Shown here in pieces: positions 50,242-59,240 of a DNA stretch of 64,000 nt; the first letter of the stretch is position 1; each line of letters opens with the position of its first letter. The DNA comes from Micromonospora humi (GTDB taxonomy: Bacteria; Actinomycetota; Actinomycetes; Mycobacteriales; Micromonosporaceae). The stretch is taken from assembly GCF_900090105.1 (NCBI RefSeq), contig NZ_FMDM01000014.1, positions 1 to 64,000 of the forward strand, given 5' to 3'. Under the pieces are notes generated by a model, which was given only the letters and a program-made list of their open reading frames with translations, was not told the origin of the DNA and did not search any database. Both the position numbers and the translations under genes were made by a program.

Positions 50242-52044
50242 ATGAATCTGTGGAGAAGGCTGTCCGGCCGGAGCCGGACGCTCGCGCTCACCGGCGCCGG
50301 CGTCCTCGTGGCCGGTGGGCTCGTGACCCTTCCGGTCACCGCGGCGCAGGCCGCGACCCAGTGCAGCGTGGAATACACCACCAACGACTGGGCCGGCGGC
50401 TTCACCGCCAGCGTGGTCATCAAGAACCTCGGTGACCCGGTCAGCTCGTGGAACCTCGGCTTCACGTTCCCGAACAGCAGCCAGCGCGTGCAGCAGGGCT
50501 GGTCGGCGAAGTGGACCCAGAGCGGCCAGAACGTCACCGCGCAGAACGAGTCCTACAACGGCTCGCTGGGCACCGGCGCCAGCACCAACATCGGGTTCAA
50601 CGGCGCCTGGAGCGGCAGCAACCCGAAGCCGACGCAGTTCACGCTGAACGGCACGGTCTGCAACGGCGGCACGCCGCCCACCAGCACGCCGCCCACGAGC
50701 ACCCCGCCGACCAGCACCCCGCCCACCAGCACCCCGCCGACCAGCACGCCGCCCACGAGCACGCCGCCCACCAGCACCCCGCCGGGGCAGAAGGTGGACA
50801 ACCCCTTCGTCGGGGTCAAGGGCTACGTGAACCCGGAGTGGAAGGCCAAGGCCGAGTCGGTCGCCGGCGGCAGCCGGGTGTCGAACAACCCGACCGCGGT
50901 CTGGATCGACCGGATCGCCGCCATCAACGGCACCCCGGACAGCAGCTCCAACGGCGCGATGGGGGTCAAGGCACACCTGGACGCCGCGCTCGCCCAGGGC
51001 GCCGGCTACATCCAGTTCGTCATCTACAACCTGCCCGGCCGGGACTGCTCCGCGCTCGCCTCGAACGGTGAGCTGGGCCCGAACGAGCTGCCCCGCTACA
51101 AGGCCGAGTACATCGACCCGATCGCCGCGATCCAGGGCGACGCGAAGTACAAGAACCTGCGGATCGTCAACATCATCGAGATCGACTCGCTGCCCAACCT
51201 GGTGACCAACACCTCGGGCAACCCGGGCGGCACCGCGATGTGCGACACGGTCAAGGCCAACGGCGCGTACGTCAACGGCGTGGGCTACGCCCTGGCCAAG
51301 CTCGGCGCCATCGGCAACGTCTACAACTACATCGACGCCGGCCACCACGGCTGGCTCGGCTGGGACAGCAACTTCGGCCCGGTCGCCGACCAGCTCAAGG
51401 CCGCCGCCGTCGCGTCCGGCAGCACCGTGCACAACGTGCAGGGCTTCATCACCAACACGGCGAACTACTCCGCGCTCAAGGAGCCGTACGTCAAGATCAC
51501 CGACTCGGTGAACGGCCAGACCGTGCGGCAGTCCAAGTGGGTCGACTGGAACATGTACGTCGACGAGCTCTCGTTCGCCCAGGCCTTCCGGCAGAAGCTG
51601 GTCTCGATCGGCTTCGACAGCAACATCGGCATGCTGATCGACACCTCCCGCAACGGCTGGGGCGGCGCCGCCCGACCCACCGGACCTGGCCCGTCGACCT
51701 CGGTGGACGCCTACGTCGACGGTGGTCGGATCGACCGTCGCTTCCACGCCGGCAACTGGTGCAACCAGGCGGGTGCGGGCCTCGGCGAGCGGCCGAAGGC
51801 GGCGCCGGAGTCCGGCATCGACGCCTACGTCTGGGTGAAGCCCCCGGGTGAGTCGGACGGCTCCAGCAAGGAGATCCCGAACAACGAGGGCAAGGGCTTC
51901 GACCGGATGTGCGACCCGACGTACACCGGCAACGCCCGCAACGGGAACAGCATGTCCGGCGCCCTGCCGGACGCGCCGATCTCCGGCGCCTGGTTCCCGG
52001 CCCAGTTCGCGCAGCTGATGCAGAACGCCTACCCGGCGCTCTGA
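50242..52044 (+). CDS. Secreted GH6 cellulase (cellobiohydrolase) with CBM2
   Basis: A 600-residue secreted enzyme. A signal peptide (to about residue 40, ending AAQA) is followed by a family 2 cellulose-binding module (about 41-140, CSVEYTTNDW to GTVCNG). A linker of seven TSTPP repeats leads to a GH6 catalytic domain (about 180-600). IYNLPGRDCSALAS carries the catalytic acid region and EIDSLPNLVTN and WVKPPGESDG the other conserved parts. The domain length and loops fit an exo-acting cellobiohydrolase better than a short endoglucanase. A CebR-type operator upstream implies induction by cello-oligosaccharides. Confidence 0.95.
   Translation: MNLWRRLSGRSRTLALTGAGVLVAGGLVTLPVTAAQAATQCSVEYTTNDWAGGFTASVVIKNLGDPVSSWNLGFTFPNSSQRVQQGWSAKWTQSGQNVTAQNESYNGSLGTGASTNIGFNGAWSGSNPKPTQFTLNGTVCNGGTPPTSTPPTSTPPTSTPPTSTPPTSTPPTSTPPTSTPPGQKVDNPFVGVKGYVNPEWKAKAESVAGGSRVSNNPTAVWIDRIAAINGTPDSSSNGAMGVKAHLDAALAQGAGYIQFVIYNLPGRDCSALASNGELGPNELPRYKAEYIDPIAAIQGDAKYKNLRIVNIIEIDSLPNLVTNTSGNPGGTAMCDTVKANGAYVNGVGYALAKLGAIGNVYNYIDAGHHGWLGWDSNFGPVADQLKAAAVASGSTVHNVQGFITNTANYSALKEPYVKITDSVNGQTVRQSKWVDWNMYVDELSFAQAFRQKLVSIGFDSNIGMLIDTSRNGWGGAARPTGPGPSTSVDAYVDGGRIDRRFHAGNWCNQAGAGLGERPKAAPESGIDAYVWVKPPGESDGSSKEIPNNEGKGFDRMCDPTYTGNARNGNSMSGALPDAPISGAWFPAQFAQLMQNAYPAL
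50675..50785. repeat. 15-bp in-frame repeats encoding the cellulase linker
   Basis: Seven units of about 15 bases (ACCAGCACGCCGCCC and variants) encode TSTPP. The linker separates the binding module from the catalytic domain. Confidence 0.85.
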
Positions 52045-52102
52045 TTCCGCGGCCGGACCACCCGCCGCGGCGGGAGTGAGGCACCGCCGCGCGGGTTCCC
52101 CC

Positions 52103-52138
52103 GGGCCCCTGGTCGACGCCCACGTCGACCAGGGGCCC
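52103..52138. terminator. Convergent hairpin terminator
   Basis: A perfect 16-base stem (GGGCCCCTGGTCGACG) with a CCCA loop between the cellulase gene and the minus-strand gene that ends at 52154. Confidence 0.8.
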
Positions 52139-52153
52139 CCGGCCGTCCAGGGG

Positions 52154-52531
52154 TCAGGGCACCGTCTTCTCGATCGCCGCCCGGCCCAGCTCATCCAGGT
52201 CACGGCGGGCCCGCTCCACGTTCTCCGCCGTCACGTCCTGACCACGGGCCCGCACCAGGTCCTCCGGCTCCCAGGGCTGCTCCGCGCCGGTACGGATGTT
52301 GTCCCCGCCCGCGCCGGTGCCGGTGCCGGTCGCGCCGGTCCCGGCCGCGTACGGGTCACCGAGGATGTCCGGCGACCCGGTGTCGGCCACCGCGCCGTCC
52401 GGTTCGGTGAAGGTGGGGTTGTCCGGGTCGGTGCCGCCGGTACGCAGCTGCGGCACCGTGCTGTCGTCGTCCACCGCCGCGGCCACCTCGGGGGTCTCCT
52501 CCAGCGGTCGTCCGGGGTCACGATCGGCCAT
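52154..52531 (-). CDS. Small acidic hypothetical protein
   Basis: A 125-residue protein with no recognised domain. It is rich in Asp, Gly, Thr and Pro, with a low-complexity GTGATGTGTGAGG stretch in the middle and a more ordered C-terminus (PEDLVRARGQDVTAENVERA). It looks largely disordered and cytoplasmic. It follows the symporter genes on the same strand with an 81-base gap. ATG at 52531 is preceded by GGAGG. Confidence 0.7.
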   Translation of the reverse strand: MADRDPGRPLEETPEVAAAVDDDSTVPQLRTGGTDPDNPTFTEPDGAVADTGSPDILGDPYAAGTGATGTGTGAGGDNIRTGAEQPWEPEDLVRARGQDVTAENVERARRDLDELGRAAIEKTVP

Positions 52532-52612
52532 GCTGCTGCCTCCTTGTCCCAATCGGTGATCCCCCTGGCGTACCCCCTGCGGGGGCGGCCATGCCGGCCC
52601 TCCGCCGACGGC

Positions 52613-52933
52613 TCAGGACTCGTCGGAGCGCGTCTTCGGCGCCTCCGTCGGGCTCACCTTCTGCCACAGCAGCATGAGCAGCCCGAAGACCAGCATCACC
52701 GCACCGGCCCACAGGTTGATCCGCAGGCCCTGCGCCTTGTCGATCTCGGCCGACGAGTCGAAGAGCCCCATCAGCCCGACGATCAGCCCGTACGCGACGA
52801 ACAGCCCGCCGATGACCCGGCGGATGTCGAACAGCCGGGCCGCGGCCGAGTTCTCCTCCCGGGCGTCCTCGGTCTCGTCGACAAGCGGGTCGTGGGCCTC
52901 GCCGCCCTGGTAGCGGTCCTCGTTGTCTGCCAT
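52613..52933 (-). CDS. Small two-helix membrane protein beside the symporter
   Basis: A 106-residue protein with an acidic N-terminus and two transmembrane helices (GGLFVAYGLIVGLMGLF and INLWAGAVMLVFGLLMLLW). It starts 16 bases after the symporter stop, clearly in the same operon. Small two-helix partners accompany several solute:sodium symporters, so it may assist assembly or gating. I do not recognise the family with certainty. Confidence 0.8.
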   Translation of the reverse strand: MADNEDRYQGGEAHDPLVDETEDAREENSAAARLFDIRRVIGGLFVAYGLIVGLMGLFDSSAEIDKAQGLRINLWAGAVMLVFGLLMLLWQKVSPTEAPKTRSDES

Positions 52934-52949
52934 GACCTGGGTCCCTTCC

Positions 52950-54605
52950 TCAGAAGACCGGGATGTAGAAGAGGGCGGCGAGCACCACGGCGACCAGGCC
53001 GAGCAGCACCGGGGACCGGTACCAGGCCGCGTCGCCGGCCAACGAGTCGTCCTTGAGCGTGGTGTCGCTCATGCCGTACACCAGACCGGTCAGCTCGTCG
53101 TCGGTCTTCGGCCGGGTCAGCGGCGTGATGATCGCGGCCACCACCGCGACGGTGACGAAGGCCAGCCCCGCGCCCCAGAAACTCTCCTCCAGGTCGGAGT
53201 TGAAGCTGATCACGCCGAGCTTGTAGAGCAGGTAGGTGGCGATCGCCACCACGGTGCCGGAGAGCAGCGACCAGAAGCCGGCCAGCGCGCTCATCCGCCG
53301 CCAGAACATGCCGATGATGAAGGTGCCGAAGAGCGGGGCGTTGAAGACCGAGAAGAGCGCCTGGATGTAGTTCATGATGTTGCTGAAGCCGGCCGCGATG
53401 AACGCGGTGCCGATGCCGACCACCACGGCCACCACCGTGGCGATCCGACCCACCTTCACGTAGTAGCCGTCCGGGCGGTCCCGCCGGAAGTACGCCTGCC
53501 AGATGTCGTACGTGAAGACGGTGTTGAAGCCGCTGACGTTGGCCGCCATGCCGGCCATGAACGACGCCACCAGGCCGGTGACCGCGATGCCGAGCACGCC
53601 GTTGGGCAGCAGGTCGCGCATCAGCAGCGGGATGGCGTTGTTGTAGACCAGGTCGCCCTGGTCGGCGCCCAGCCCCTTGACCGTGATCAGGGCGATCAGG
53701 CCGGGGATCACGGTCACCACCGGGATGAGCAGCTTCGGGTACGCCCCGATGATCGGGGTACGCCGGGCGGCGCTCATGTTCCGCGCCGACAGCGCGCGCT
53801 GCACCTCGGCGAAGTTGGTGGTCCAGTAGCCGAAGGAGAGCACGAAGCCGAGACCGAAGACGATGCCCAGCCAGTGCGCGCCGAGCGGGTTGTCGGTGCT
53901 GCCGGTGCCCTGCCAGGCGTGCAGGCCGGCCTCGCCGAGCTTGGACTCCCGGACCGCGTCCATCAGCCCGCTCACGCCGCCGACCTTGACCAGGCCGATC
54001 ACCGTGATCGGCACCAGCCCGGCGATGATCACGAAGAACTGGAGCACCTCGTTGTAGATGGCGCCGGACAGGCCGCCGACGGTGATGTACGCCAGCACGA
54101 TCACCGCACCGATCACGATCGCCACCCAGAGCGGCCAGCCCAGCAGCGCCTGCATGATCAGCGCCAGCGCGTAGAGGTTGACGCCGGCGATCAGCACCTG
54201 GGCGACCGCGAAGCTGATCGCGTTGAGCAGGTGGGTCGGGCGGTTGAAGCGCAGCCGCAGGTACTCCGGCACGCTGCGGACCTTGGAGCCGTAGTAGAAC
54301 GGCATCATCACGATGCCGAGGAAGACCATCGCCGGCACCGCGCCGATCCAGTAGTAGTGCACCGTCATGATGCCGTACTGGGCGCCGTTGGCGGCCATGC
54401 CGATGATCTCCAGCGCGCCCAGGTTCGCCGAGACGAACGCCAGGCCGGTGACCCAGGCGGGCAGCGACCGCCCGGAGAGGAAGAAGTCGACGCTGGTCTT
54501 GATGGCGCGCCGGGCGGCGAAACCGACCCCGAGCACCGTGACGAAGTAGAGCGCCAGGATCAGGTAGTCCAGGGCGTTCATGTTCAACCGTAGGCCGCTG
54601 CCCAT
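52950..54605 (-). CDS. Sodium:solute symporter (SSS family)
   Basis: A 551-residue transporter with about 13-14 transmembrane helices. The SSS signature includes the stretch from FFLSGRSLPAWVTGLAFVSAN, read in parts, and GGLSGAIYNEVLQFFVIIAG. The overall pattern is closest to the SGLT-like sugar branch, but substrate residues were not assigned. GAGGGGAG lies 8 bases before the ATG at 54605. Being near the cellulase is suggestive of sugar uptake but is not proof. Confidence 0.9.
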   Translation of the reverse strand: MGSGLRLNMNALDYLILALYFVTVLGVGFAARRAIKTSVDFFLSGRSLPAWVTGLAFVSANLGALEIIGMAANGAQYGIMTVHYYWIGAVPAMVFLGIVMMPFYYGSKVRSVPEYLRLRFNRPTHLLNAISFAVAQVLIAGVNLYALALIMQALLGWPLWVAIVIGAVIVLAYITVGGLSGAIYNEVLQFFVIIAGLVPITVIGLVKVGGVSGLMDAVRESKLGEAGLHAWQGTGSTDNPLGAHWLGIVFGLGFVLSFGYWTTNFAEVQRALSARNMSAARRTPIIGAYPKLLIPVVTVIPGLIALITVKGLGADQGDLVYNNAIPLLMRDLLPNGVLGIAVTGLVASFMAGMAANVSGFNTVFTYDIWQAYFRRDRPDGYYVKVGRIATVVAVVVGIGTAFIAAGFSNIMNYIQALFSVFNAPLFGTFIIGMFWRRMSALAGFWSLLSGTVVAIATYLLYKLGVISFNSDLEESFWGAGLAFVTVAVVAAIITPLTRPKTDDELTGLVYGMSDTTLKDDSLAGDAAWYRSPVLLGLVAVVLAALFYIPVF

Positions 54606-54703
54606 GCCTGTTGCTCCCCTCGTGTGGGTGCGTGCTGCGCCGGCAGTTACCCCGATCGCGACGTTTCATGCCTGCTGTTCCGGTTCACCCGGGGACGCAA
54701 GGA

Positions 54704-54742
54704 GGGGCCCCTTCTTAACGCCTGGCGTCGAGAAGGGGCCCC
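54704..54742. repeat. GGGGCCCC-type intergenic element, copy 4 (inverted form)
   Basis: GGGGCCCCTTCT and its complement form 12-base arms; the loop contains ACGCC-T-GGCGT, a further stem. It lies about 50 bases after the stop of the acidic protein gene (54793, minus strand) and before the symporter start. Confidence 0.8.
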
Positions 54743-54792
54743 TTCTCACCGGTCGGCCGGTGAGGTGCAGGTGCAGGTGCGGGTTGCGGGCC

Positions 54793-55956
54793 TCAGCGCC
54801 CCAGCACGCGGTCCAGGAAGTCGCGGTAGCCGCGTACCGCGACCCGAAGCTGCTCGGTGTCCGACGAGCCGGACTCCTGCCAGGTGCCGAGCTTGGTGCG
54901 CTGCTCCCGGAGCGCCGTGGACAGCGCCTCGATCGCCTCCTCGACCAGCGACTCCGCCTCGCCGACCGCGGCCTTCGGGTCGTCCACGAAGCGCAGCTGG
55001 ACGTCGCGCCAGCGGTCCCGGAAGCCCTGCGCGGCGTCCGCGGCGAACAGCGTCGCCGCGTCGCCCGGCACGGCGCCGGGCGTGGGCCGGTCGGCGCCGG
55101 CCAGTGCCGCGCCGGCCGCGCCACCGGCCACCGCGCCGGCCGCCGCGGTGGCGGCGTCCGGGGCGACGGTGTCGTGATGCCGTCCGGTGGCCTCGGCGTC
55201 CGTGGGGACCGGCTCGGCGTCGGGGTCTACCAGGCCCGGCTCCGGGCTGCCGTAGCCGACCGCGCCGGCGGCCACCGCGTCGTCCCGGTCCCGGTCCGGC
55301 GCGCCGTCGCGGTCCGTGTCGGCGGCCAGGGCGTCGTCCCGGTGCTCGTCGTCCACGAGGGTGTCGTCGCGGTCCGCGTGCGCGTCGGCCACGGAACCGT
55401 CCCGGTCCCCGTCGTCGACGAGGTCGCCGTCGGGGTCCGCGTCGGGGTGCTCGGCCGCCCAGTGGTCCCGGTCGTGCAGCCGGTCACCGGCCGTCGGGTC
55501 GGCCCGCTCGTCGTCCAGCGGGTCGGTCCGGCCCGGCGCGCCGTCGCCCGGCACGGCGGTGTCCTCGCCGCGCGCGTCCCGCTCGTCCTGCGGACGGCCG
55601 CCGGCCAGCGCCGAGGCGGCCACCGCGTCGCCGACCGTCGCCGCGCCGAACGCCGTCGGCAGCGGCGCCGGCTCGGCGAACCCCGGGCGTCCGTCGTCGT
55701 CGCGTGCCTCGTCGTCGTCCGACCTGTCGGCCTCGTCCCGCAGCTCACCGGCGTCGTACGCCCGGGTCTCGTCGAGCCCGGCGGCCCGGTCGTCGCCCAC
55801 GGCCGGGTCGTCGAACGTGCCCCGGTCGTCCAGGGCGTCCTCGGGCCCGTCGGCCCGGCCGTCCCGGTCCTGGTCACCCGGCGGGGGGACCGGTACCGGC
55901 GTGGACCGTACGGCCTCGGGGTGGTCCTGCGTGACCTGCTGCTCTTCCTGGCGCAT
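54793..55956 (-). CDS. Asp-rich protein with C-terminal helical domain
   Basis: A 387-residue protein. About 270 residues are highly acidic and low in complexity (Asp, Arg, Ala, Gly, Pro; many DRD and DDD runs). An Ala/Gly-rich stretch (about 265-285, AAAGAVAGGAAGAALAG) is followed by a folded C-terminus: RDRWRDVQLRFVDDPKAAVG to the end. That domain is shared with the adjacent upstream gene. It is probably cytoplasmic, possibly membrane-associated. The function is unknown. It is co-transcribed with its neighbour (12-base gap). Confidence 0.78.
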   Translation of the reverse strand: MRQEEQQVTQDHPEAVRSTPVPVPPPGDQDRDGRADGPEDALDDRGTFDDPAVGDDRAAGLDETRAYDAGELRDEADRSDDDEARDDDGRPGFAEPAPLPTAFGAATVGDAVAASALAGGRPQDERDARGEDTAVPGDGAPGRTDPLDDERADPTAGDRLHDRDHWAAEHPDADPDGDLVDDGDRDGSVADAHADRDDTLVDDEHRDDALAADTDRDGAPDRDRDDAVAAGAVGYGSPEPGLVDPDAEPVPTDAEATGRHHDTVAPDAATAAAGAVAGGAAGAALAGADRPTPGAVPGDAATLFAADAAQGFRDRWRDVQLRFVDDPKAAVGEAESLVEEAIEALSTALREQRTKLGTWQESGSSDTEQLRVAVRGYRDFLDRVLGR

Positions 55957-55968
55957 GGCGGCGGCTCC

Positions 55969-56562
55969 TCAGCGGCTCGTGGCGTCGTGCTCGGAATCGG
56001 GGTGGCGCTGCTCCGGCGCCCGCTGGCCGACCGGATCCTCGCCGAGCAGGTCGGCGAAGAGGGCCCGGTAGTGCACCAGCGCCTGCCGGAGGTCCTCGGT
56101 GCCGGCCTCACCGCGCTCGTTGCGCTGCCGGATCTCGTGGGCGTCGCGGTAGTGGGTCAGCGTGCGGGCGTGCTCGACGGAGAGGTGGGCGATCTGGTCC
56201 GAGAAATCCCCGGTGGGGTAGCCGCGCTCGGCGATCAACCGGCCGACCAGCTCGTCGGCGTCGCCGACGGTCTCCGCCGGCGAGTCGACGAAGCGCACCT
56301 GGAGGTCCTCCCAGGCAGCGGCGTAGCGGGCCCGGGACTCCGGGCTGAGCGGGGTGAGCTCCAGCTCGGCGTGCCGGCGCTCGCGCTCCCGCAGCTCACG
56401 CTCGGCGGCGCCCCGGCTGTCCTGCTCCTGCACGGCCCGGTCGTACTCGGGGCCGAAACGCTGCCGCAGCGCCCGCCGGCGGTTCGCGACCACGGCGAAC
56501 GCGACCAGAGCGGCGACCACGACGACGACGATGACTATGACGACTACCTGGGTGGGCGACAT
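55969..56562 (-). CDS. Membrane-anchored protein with the same helical domain
   Basis: A 197-residue protein. One N-terminal transmembrane helix (VVVIVIVVVVVAALVAFAVV) is followed by a charged helical region. The domain AAWEDLQVRFVDSPAETVGD and what follows matches the C-terminus of the next gene. ATG at 56562 follows a GGAGG site. The pair may form a complex at the membrane, the first as anchor and the second as its acidic partner. The function is unknown. Confidence 0.78.
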   Translation of the reverse strand: MSPTQVVVIVIVVVVVAALVAFAVVANRRRALRQRFGPEYDRAVQEQDSRGAAERELRERERRHAELELTPLSPESRARYAAAWEDLQVRFVDSPAETVGDADELVGRLIAERGYPTGDFSDQIAHLSVEHARTLTHYRDAHEIRQRNERGEAGTEDLRQALVHYRALFADLLGEDPVGQRAPEQRHPDSEHDATSR

Positions 56563-56804
56563 GGCTCCTCCTTCGGCAGCTGGTATTCCCTGGTGGGGGT
56601 GATCGCCAATCCCGTTCCGGCGCACTTTCCCGGCCGGAACGCGAAAGCTGAGCCGTTCCAGAAACGCCCGTACGGCGACGGGGCGGGCTCCACCGGCCGT
56701 CCGGCATGGTCATCTCGGACGGTAGTGAGGGGCGAGACGGCCGGTAGTGCATCCGCCGGGGATTACGTATCCTGCCCAAGGCGTCCGGGTCGGGGCCCGG
56801 CGTC

Positions 56805-59240
56805 GTGGCCGGTCACCTGACGGCCGCTGCCGGCGCCACCCAGCGAACCTTCCCGGGCGAGGTCTTATTGAACACCCGCGACTGGCCGATCCGCGCCAAG
56901 CTGACCGCGCTGGTCATCGGTCCGGTGACCGGGCTGCTGGCATTGTGGATCTTCGCCACCACGCTGACCTTCGGGCCGGCGCTGGATCTGCTCGCCGCCC
57001 GTACCCTCCTCTACGACCTGGGCCGGCCGGGCGAGAACGTGGTCGCCGAGCTGCAGCGGGAACGGCGGCTCTCGGTGGTCCAGCTCGCCGGCGACGGCGT
57101 CCTGCCGGAGCTGGCCGGGCAACGCGACCGCACCGACCGGGCGGTCGTCGAGCTGCGCCGGCGGATCGACGGCGAGGAGTTGCGCGACGCCGCCGACGAC
57201 CAGCTCGACGCGCGGCTCGACCAGCTCGGCGCGGCGCTCGAGGCGCTGCCCGCGGGGCGGGTCTTCATCGACGACCGGAAGGTGGACCGGGCCGGCGCGG
57301 TCGGGCTCTACAGCGGGATGATCGGCTCCGCGTTCCAGGCGTTCTCCGCCATGGCCACGCTCCCCGACGTCCACCTCAATCGGGAGGCCTCGGCGCTCAC
57401 CGCGCTGGGCCGCTCCCGCGAGCTTCTCGGTCAGGCCGACGCGCTGCTGGCCGGCGCGCTCACCGCCGGCCGGTACGCCGAGGGCGAGCACGAGCAGCTG
57501 GTGCGGACCGTGGAGAACCAGCGGTTCCTGGCCGAGAGCGCGGTCGCCGACCTGCCGCCCGACGAGCGGGCCGGCTACCAGCGGCTCACCGAGGGCGCGG
57601 GGTTCCTGCGCCTGCGCGCCCTGCAGGACGCGCTGATCCGCGCCGACGAACTGCCCGCCCGGTTCGACGTCCGGGCCTGGGAGAGCAGCCACGCCGAGGT
57701 CTGGCAGGGGCTGCGGGACTTCGAGCTGCGCGGCGCGGACAGTCTGGCCGAACGCTCGGTGCCGATGGCGGTGCGCATCCTGGTCCAGCTCGCCGCCGCG
57801 GGGGTGCTCGGCCTGGTCGCGATCGTCGTCTGCGTGCTGGTGGCGCTGCGGGTGGGCCGGTCGCTGGCGCACCGGCTGACCGGCGTGCGGTCGGCCGCGA
57901 CCGAGATGGCCGAGGAACGGCTGCCCGACGTGGTCGCCCGGCTGCGCCGGGGCGAGGAGGTCGACGTCGCCCGCGAGGCCCCCGAGATGGACCACGGCGG
58001 GGACGAGATCGGCCAGGTGGCGAGCGCCTTCAACGAGGTACGCCGCACCGCCGTGCAGGCCGCCGTCGACGAGGTCACCCTGCGCCGCGGCTTCCACGAG
58101 GTCATCCTCAACCTCGCCCGGCGCAGCCAGGGCCTGGTCCATCGCCAGTTGGCGCTGCTGGACCGGCTGGAACGGCGCACCGAGGACCCGGACGAGCTGG
58201 CCGGGCTGTTCCAGGTCGACCACCTCGCCACCCGGCTCCGCCGGCACGCCGAGGACCTGGTCATCCTGGCCGGCGCCGCGCCCGGGCGGGGTTGGCGTCG
58301 GCCGGTCGCCGCGGTGGACGTGATGCGCGGGGCGATCTCCGAGGTCGAGGCGTACCACCGGGTCGACGTGGGTGAGGTGCAGCCGGCCGGCGTGCTCGGC
58401 CGGGCCGTCGGTGACGTCATCCACCTGCTCGCCGAGCTGATCGAGAACGCGACCGCCTTCTCCCCGCCCGGCACCCGGGTGGACGTGACCGGCCGTACCG
58501 TGCCGGGTGGCTACACCATCGAGATCACCGACCGGGGGTTGGGCATGTCGGCGGCGACGATGGCGGCGGCCAACCGCAAGCTGGCCGCCCCGCCCGAGTT
58601 CGACCCGGCCGACAGCGCCCGGCTGGGCCTGTTCGTGGTGGCCCGGCTGGCCGCACGGCACGGCGTTCGGGTGGAACTCCGGCCGGGCCGGCCGACCGGG
58701 ACGACGGCCTCCGTGTTCATCCCGTCCGACCTGGTCACCGACGAGCCCGCGGTCGGCCCGGACGCCGCCTCCGCCGGGCCGGAACGCCGGCGGATGGCGA
58801 AGGTGAGCCGGCTGACCACGGTGCCGCGCGGGCGGGCGGGCCGGCCGGCCCGGGAACGCCCCGAGTCCACGGTGATCCCGCTGCCGACCACCCGGGCCTC
58901 GACGGTGGAACCGCCCGCCGACTCCGACGGCCTGCCCCGCCGGGTGCGGCGGCGCGGCCCGGTGGCGCGCCCGCGCACGGTCGCCGCCGACACGCCGGCC
59001 CACCGCCCGCCGGAGGAGGCGCGCCGGGCCATGTCCGCGTTGCAGGCCGGTACCGCGCGGGGGCGTCGGGACGGCGTCCGCACGGGCGGCCCGGCGGTCA
59101 CCCGGATCCGGGGCGCCGGCCCGGACACGCCCACCGACGTGCCGGCCGACACCGGTACCCCGCCCATCGCGCCGGATCCGACCACGGAGCCCTCCCCGCC
59201 GGCGCCGGACCGACGAACCGCGACTGAGAGGGACGCCTAG
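56805..59240 (+). CDS. Conservon histidine kinase (CvnA-type, NIT sensor)
   Basis: An 811-residue membrane sensor. Two transmembrane helices (about 35-55 and 325-350) enclose an extracytoplasmic nitrate/nitrite-sensing-type helical domain. A HAMP-like linker, a helical region and an ATPase domain follow (N-box LLAELIENATAFSPPG, G-box DRGLGMSAATM). The last 150 residues are Pro/Arg-rich and disordered. In conservons this kinase works with a roadblock protein, a DUF742 protein and a GTPase, all present next. GTG at 56805 is used; a TTG at 56868 (NTRDWPIRAKL) is a plausible alternative. Confidence 0.9.
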   Translation: MAGHLTAAAGATQRTFPGEVLLNTRDWPIRAKLTALVIGPVTGLLALWIFATTLTFGPALDLLAARTLLYDLGRPGENVVAELQRERRLSVVQLAGDGVLPELAGQRDRTDRAVVELRRRIDGEELRDAADDQLDARLDQLGAALEALPAGRVFIDDRKVDRAGAVGLYSGMIGSAFQAFSAMATLPDVHLNREASALTALGRSRELLGQADALLAGALTAGRYAEGEHEQLVRTVENQRFLAESAVADLPPDERAGYQRLTEGAGFLRLRALQDALIRADELPARFDVRAWESSHAEVWQGLRDFELRGADSLAERSVPMAVRILVQLAAAGVLGLVAIVVCVLVALRVGRSLAHRLTGVRSAATEMAEERLPDVVARLRRGEEVDVAREAPEMDHGGDEIGQVASAFNEVRRTAVQAAVDEVTLRRGFHEVILNLARRSQGLVHRQLALLDRLERRTEDPDELAGLFQVDHLATRLRRHAEDLVILAGAAPGRGWRRPVAAVDVMRGAISEVEAYHRVDVGEVQPAGVLGRAVGDVIHLLAELIENATAFSPPGTRVDVTGRTVPGGYTIEITDRGLGMSAATMAAANRKLAAPPEFDPADSARLGLFVVARLAARHGVRVELRPGRPTGTTASVFIPSDLVTDEPAVGPDAASAGPERRRMAKVSRLTTVPRGRAGRPARERPESTVIPLPTTRASTVEPPADSDGLPRRVRRRGPVARPRTVAADTPAHRPPEEARRAMSALQAGTARGRRDGVRTGGPAVTRIRGAGPDTPTDVPADTGTPPIAPDPTTEPSPPAPDRRTATERDA

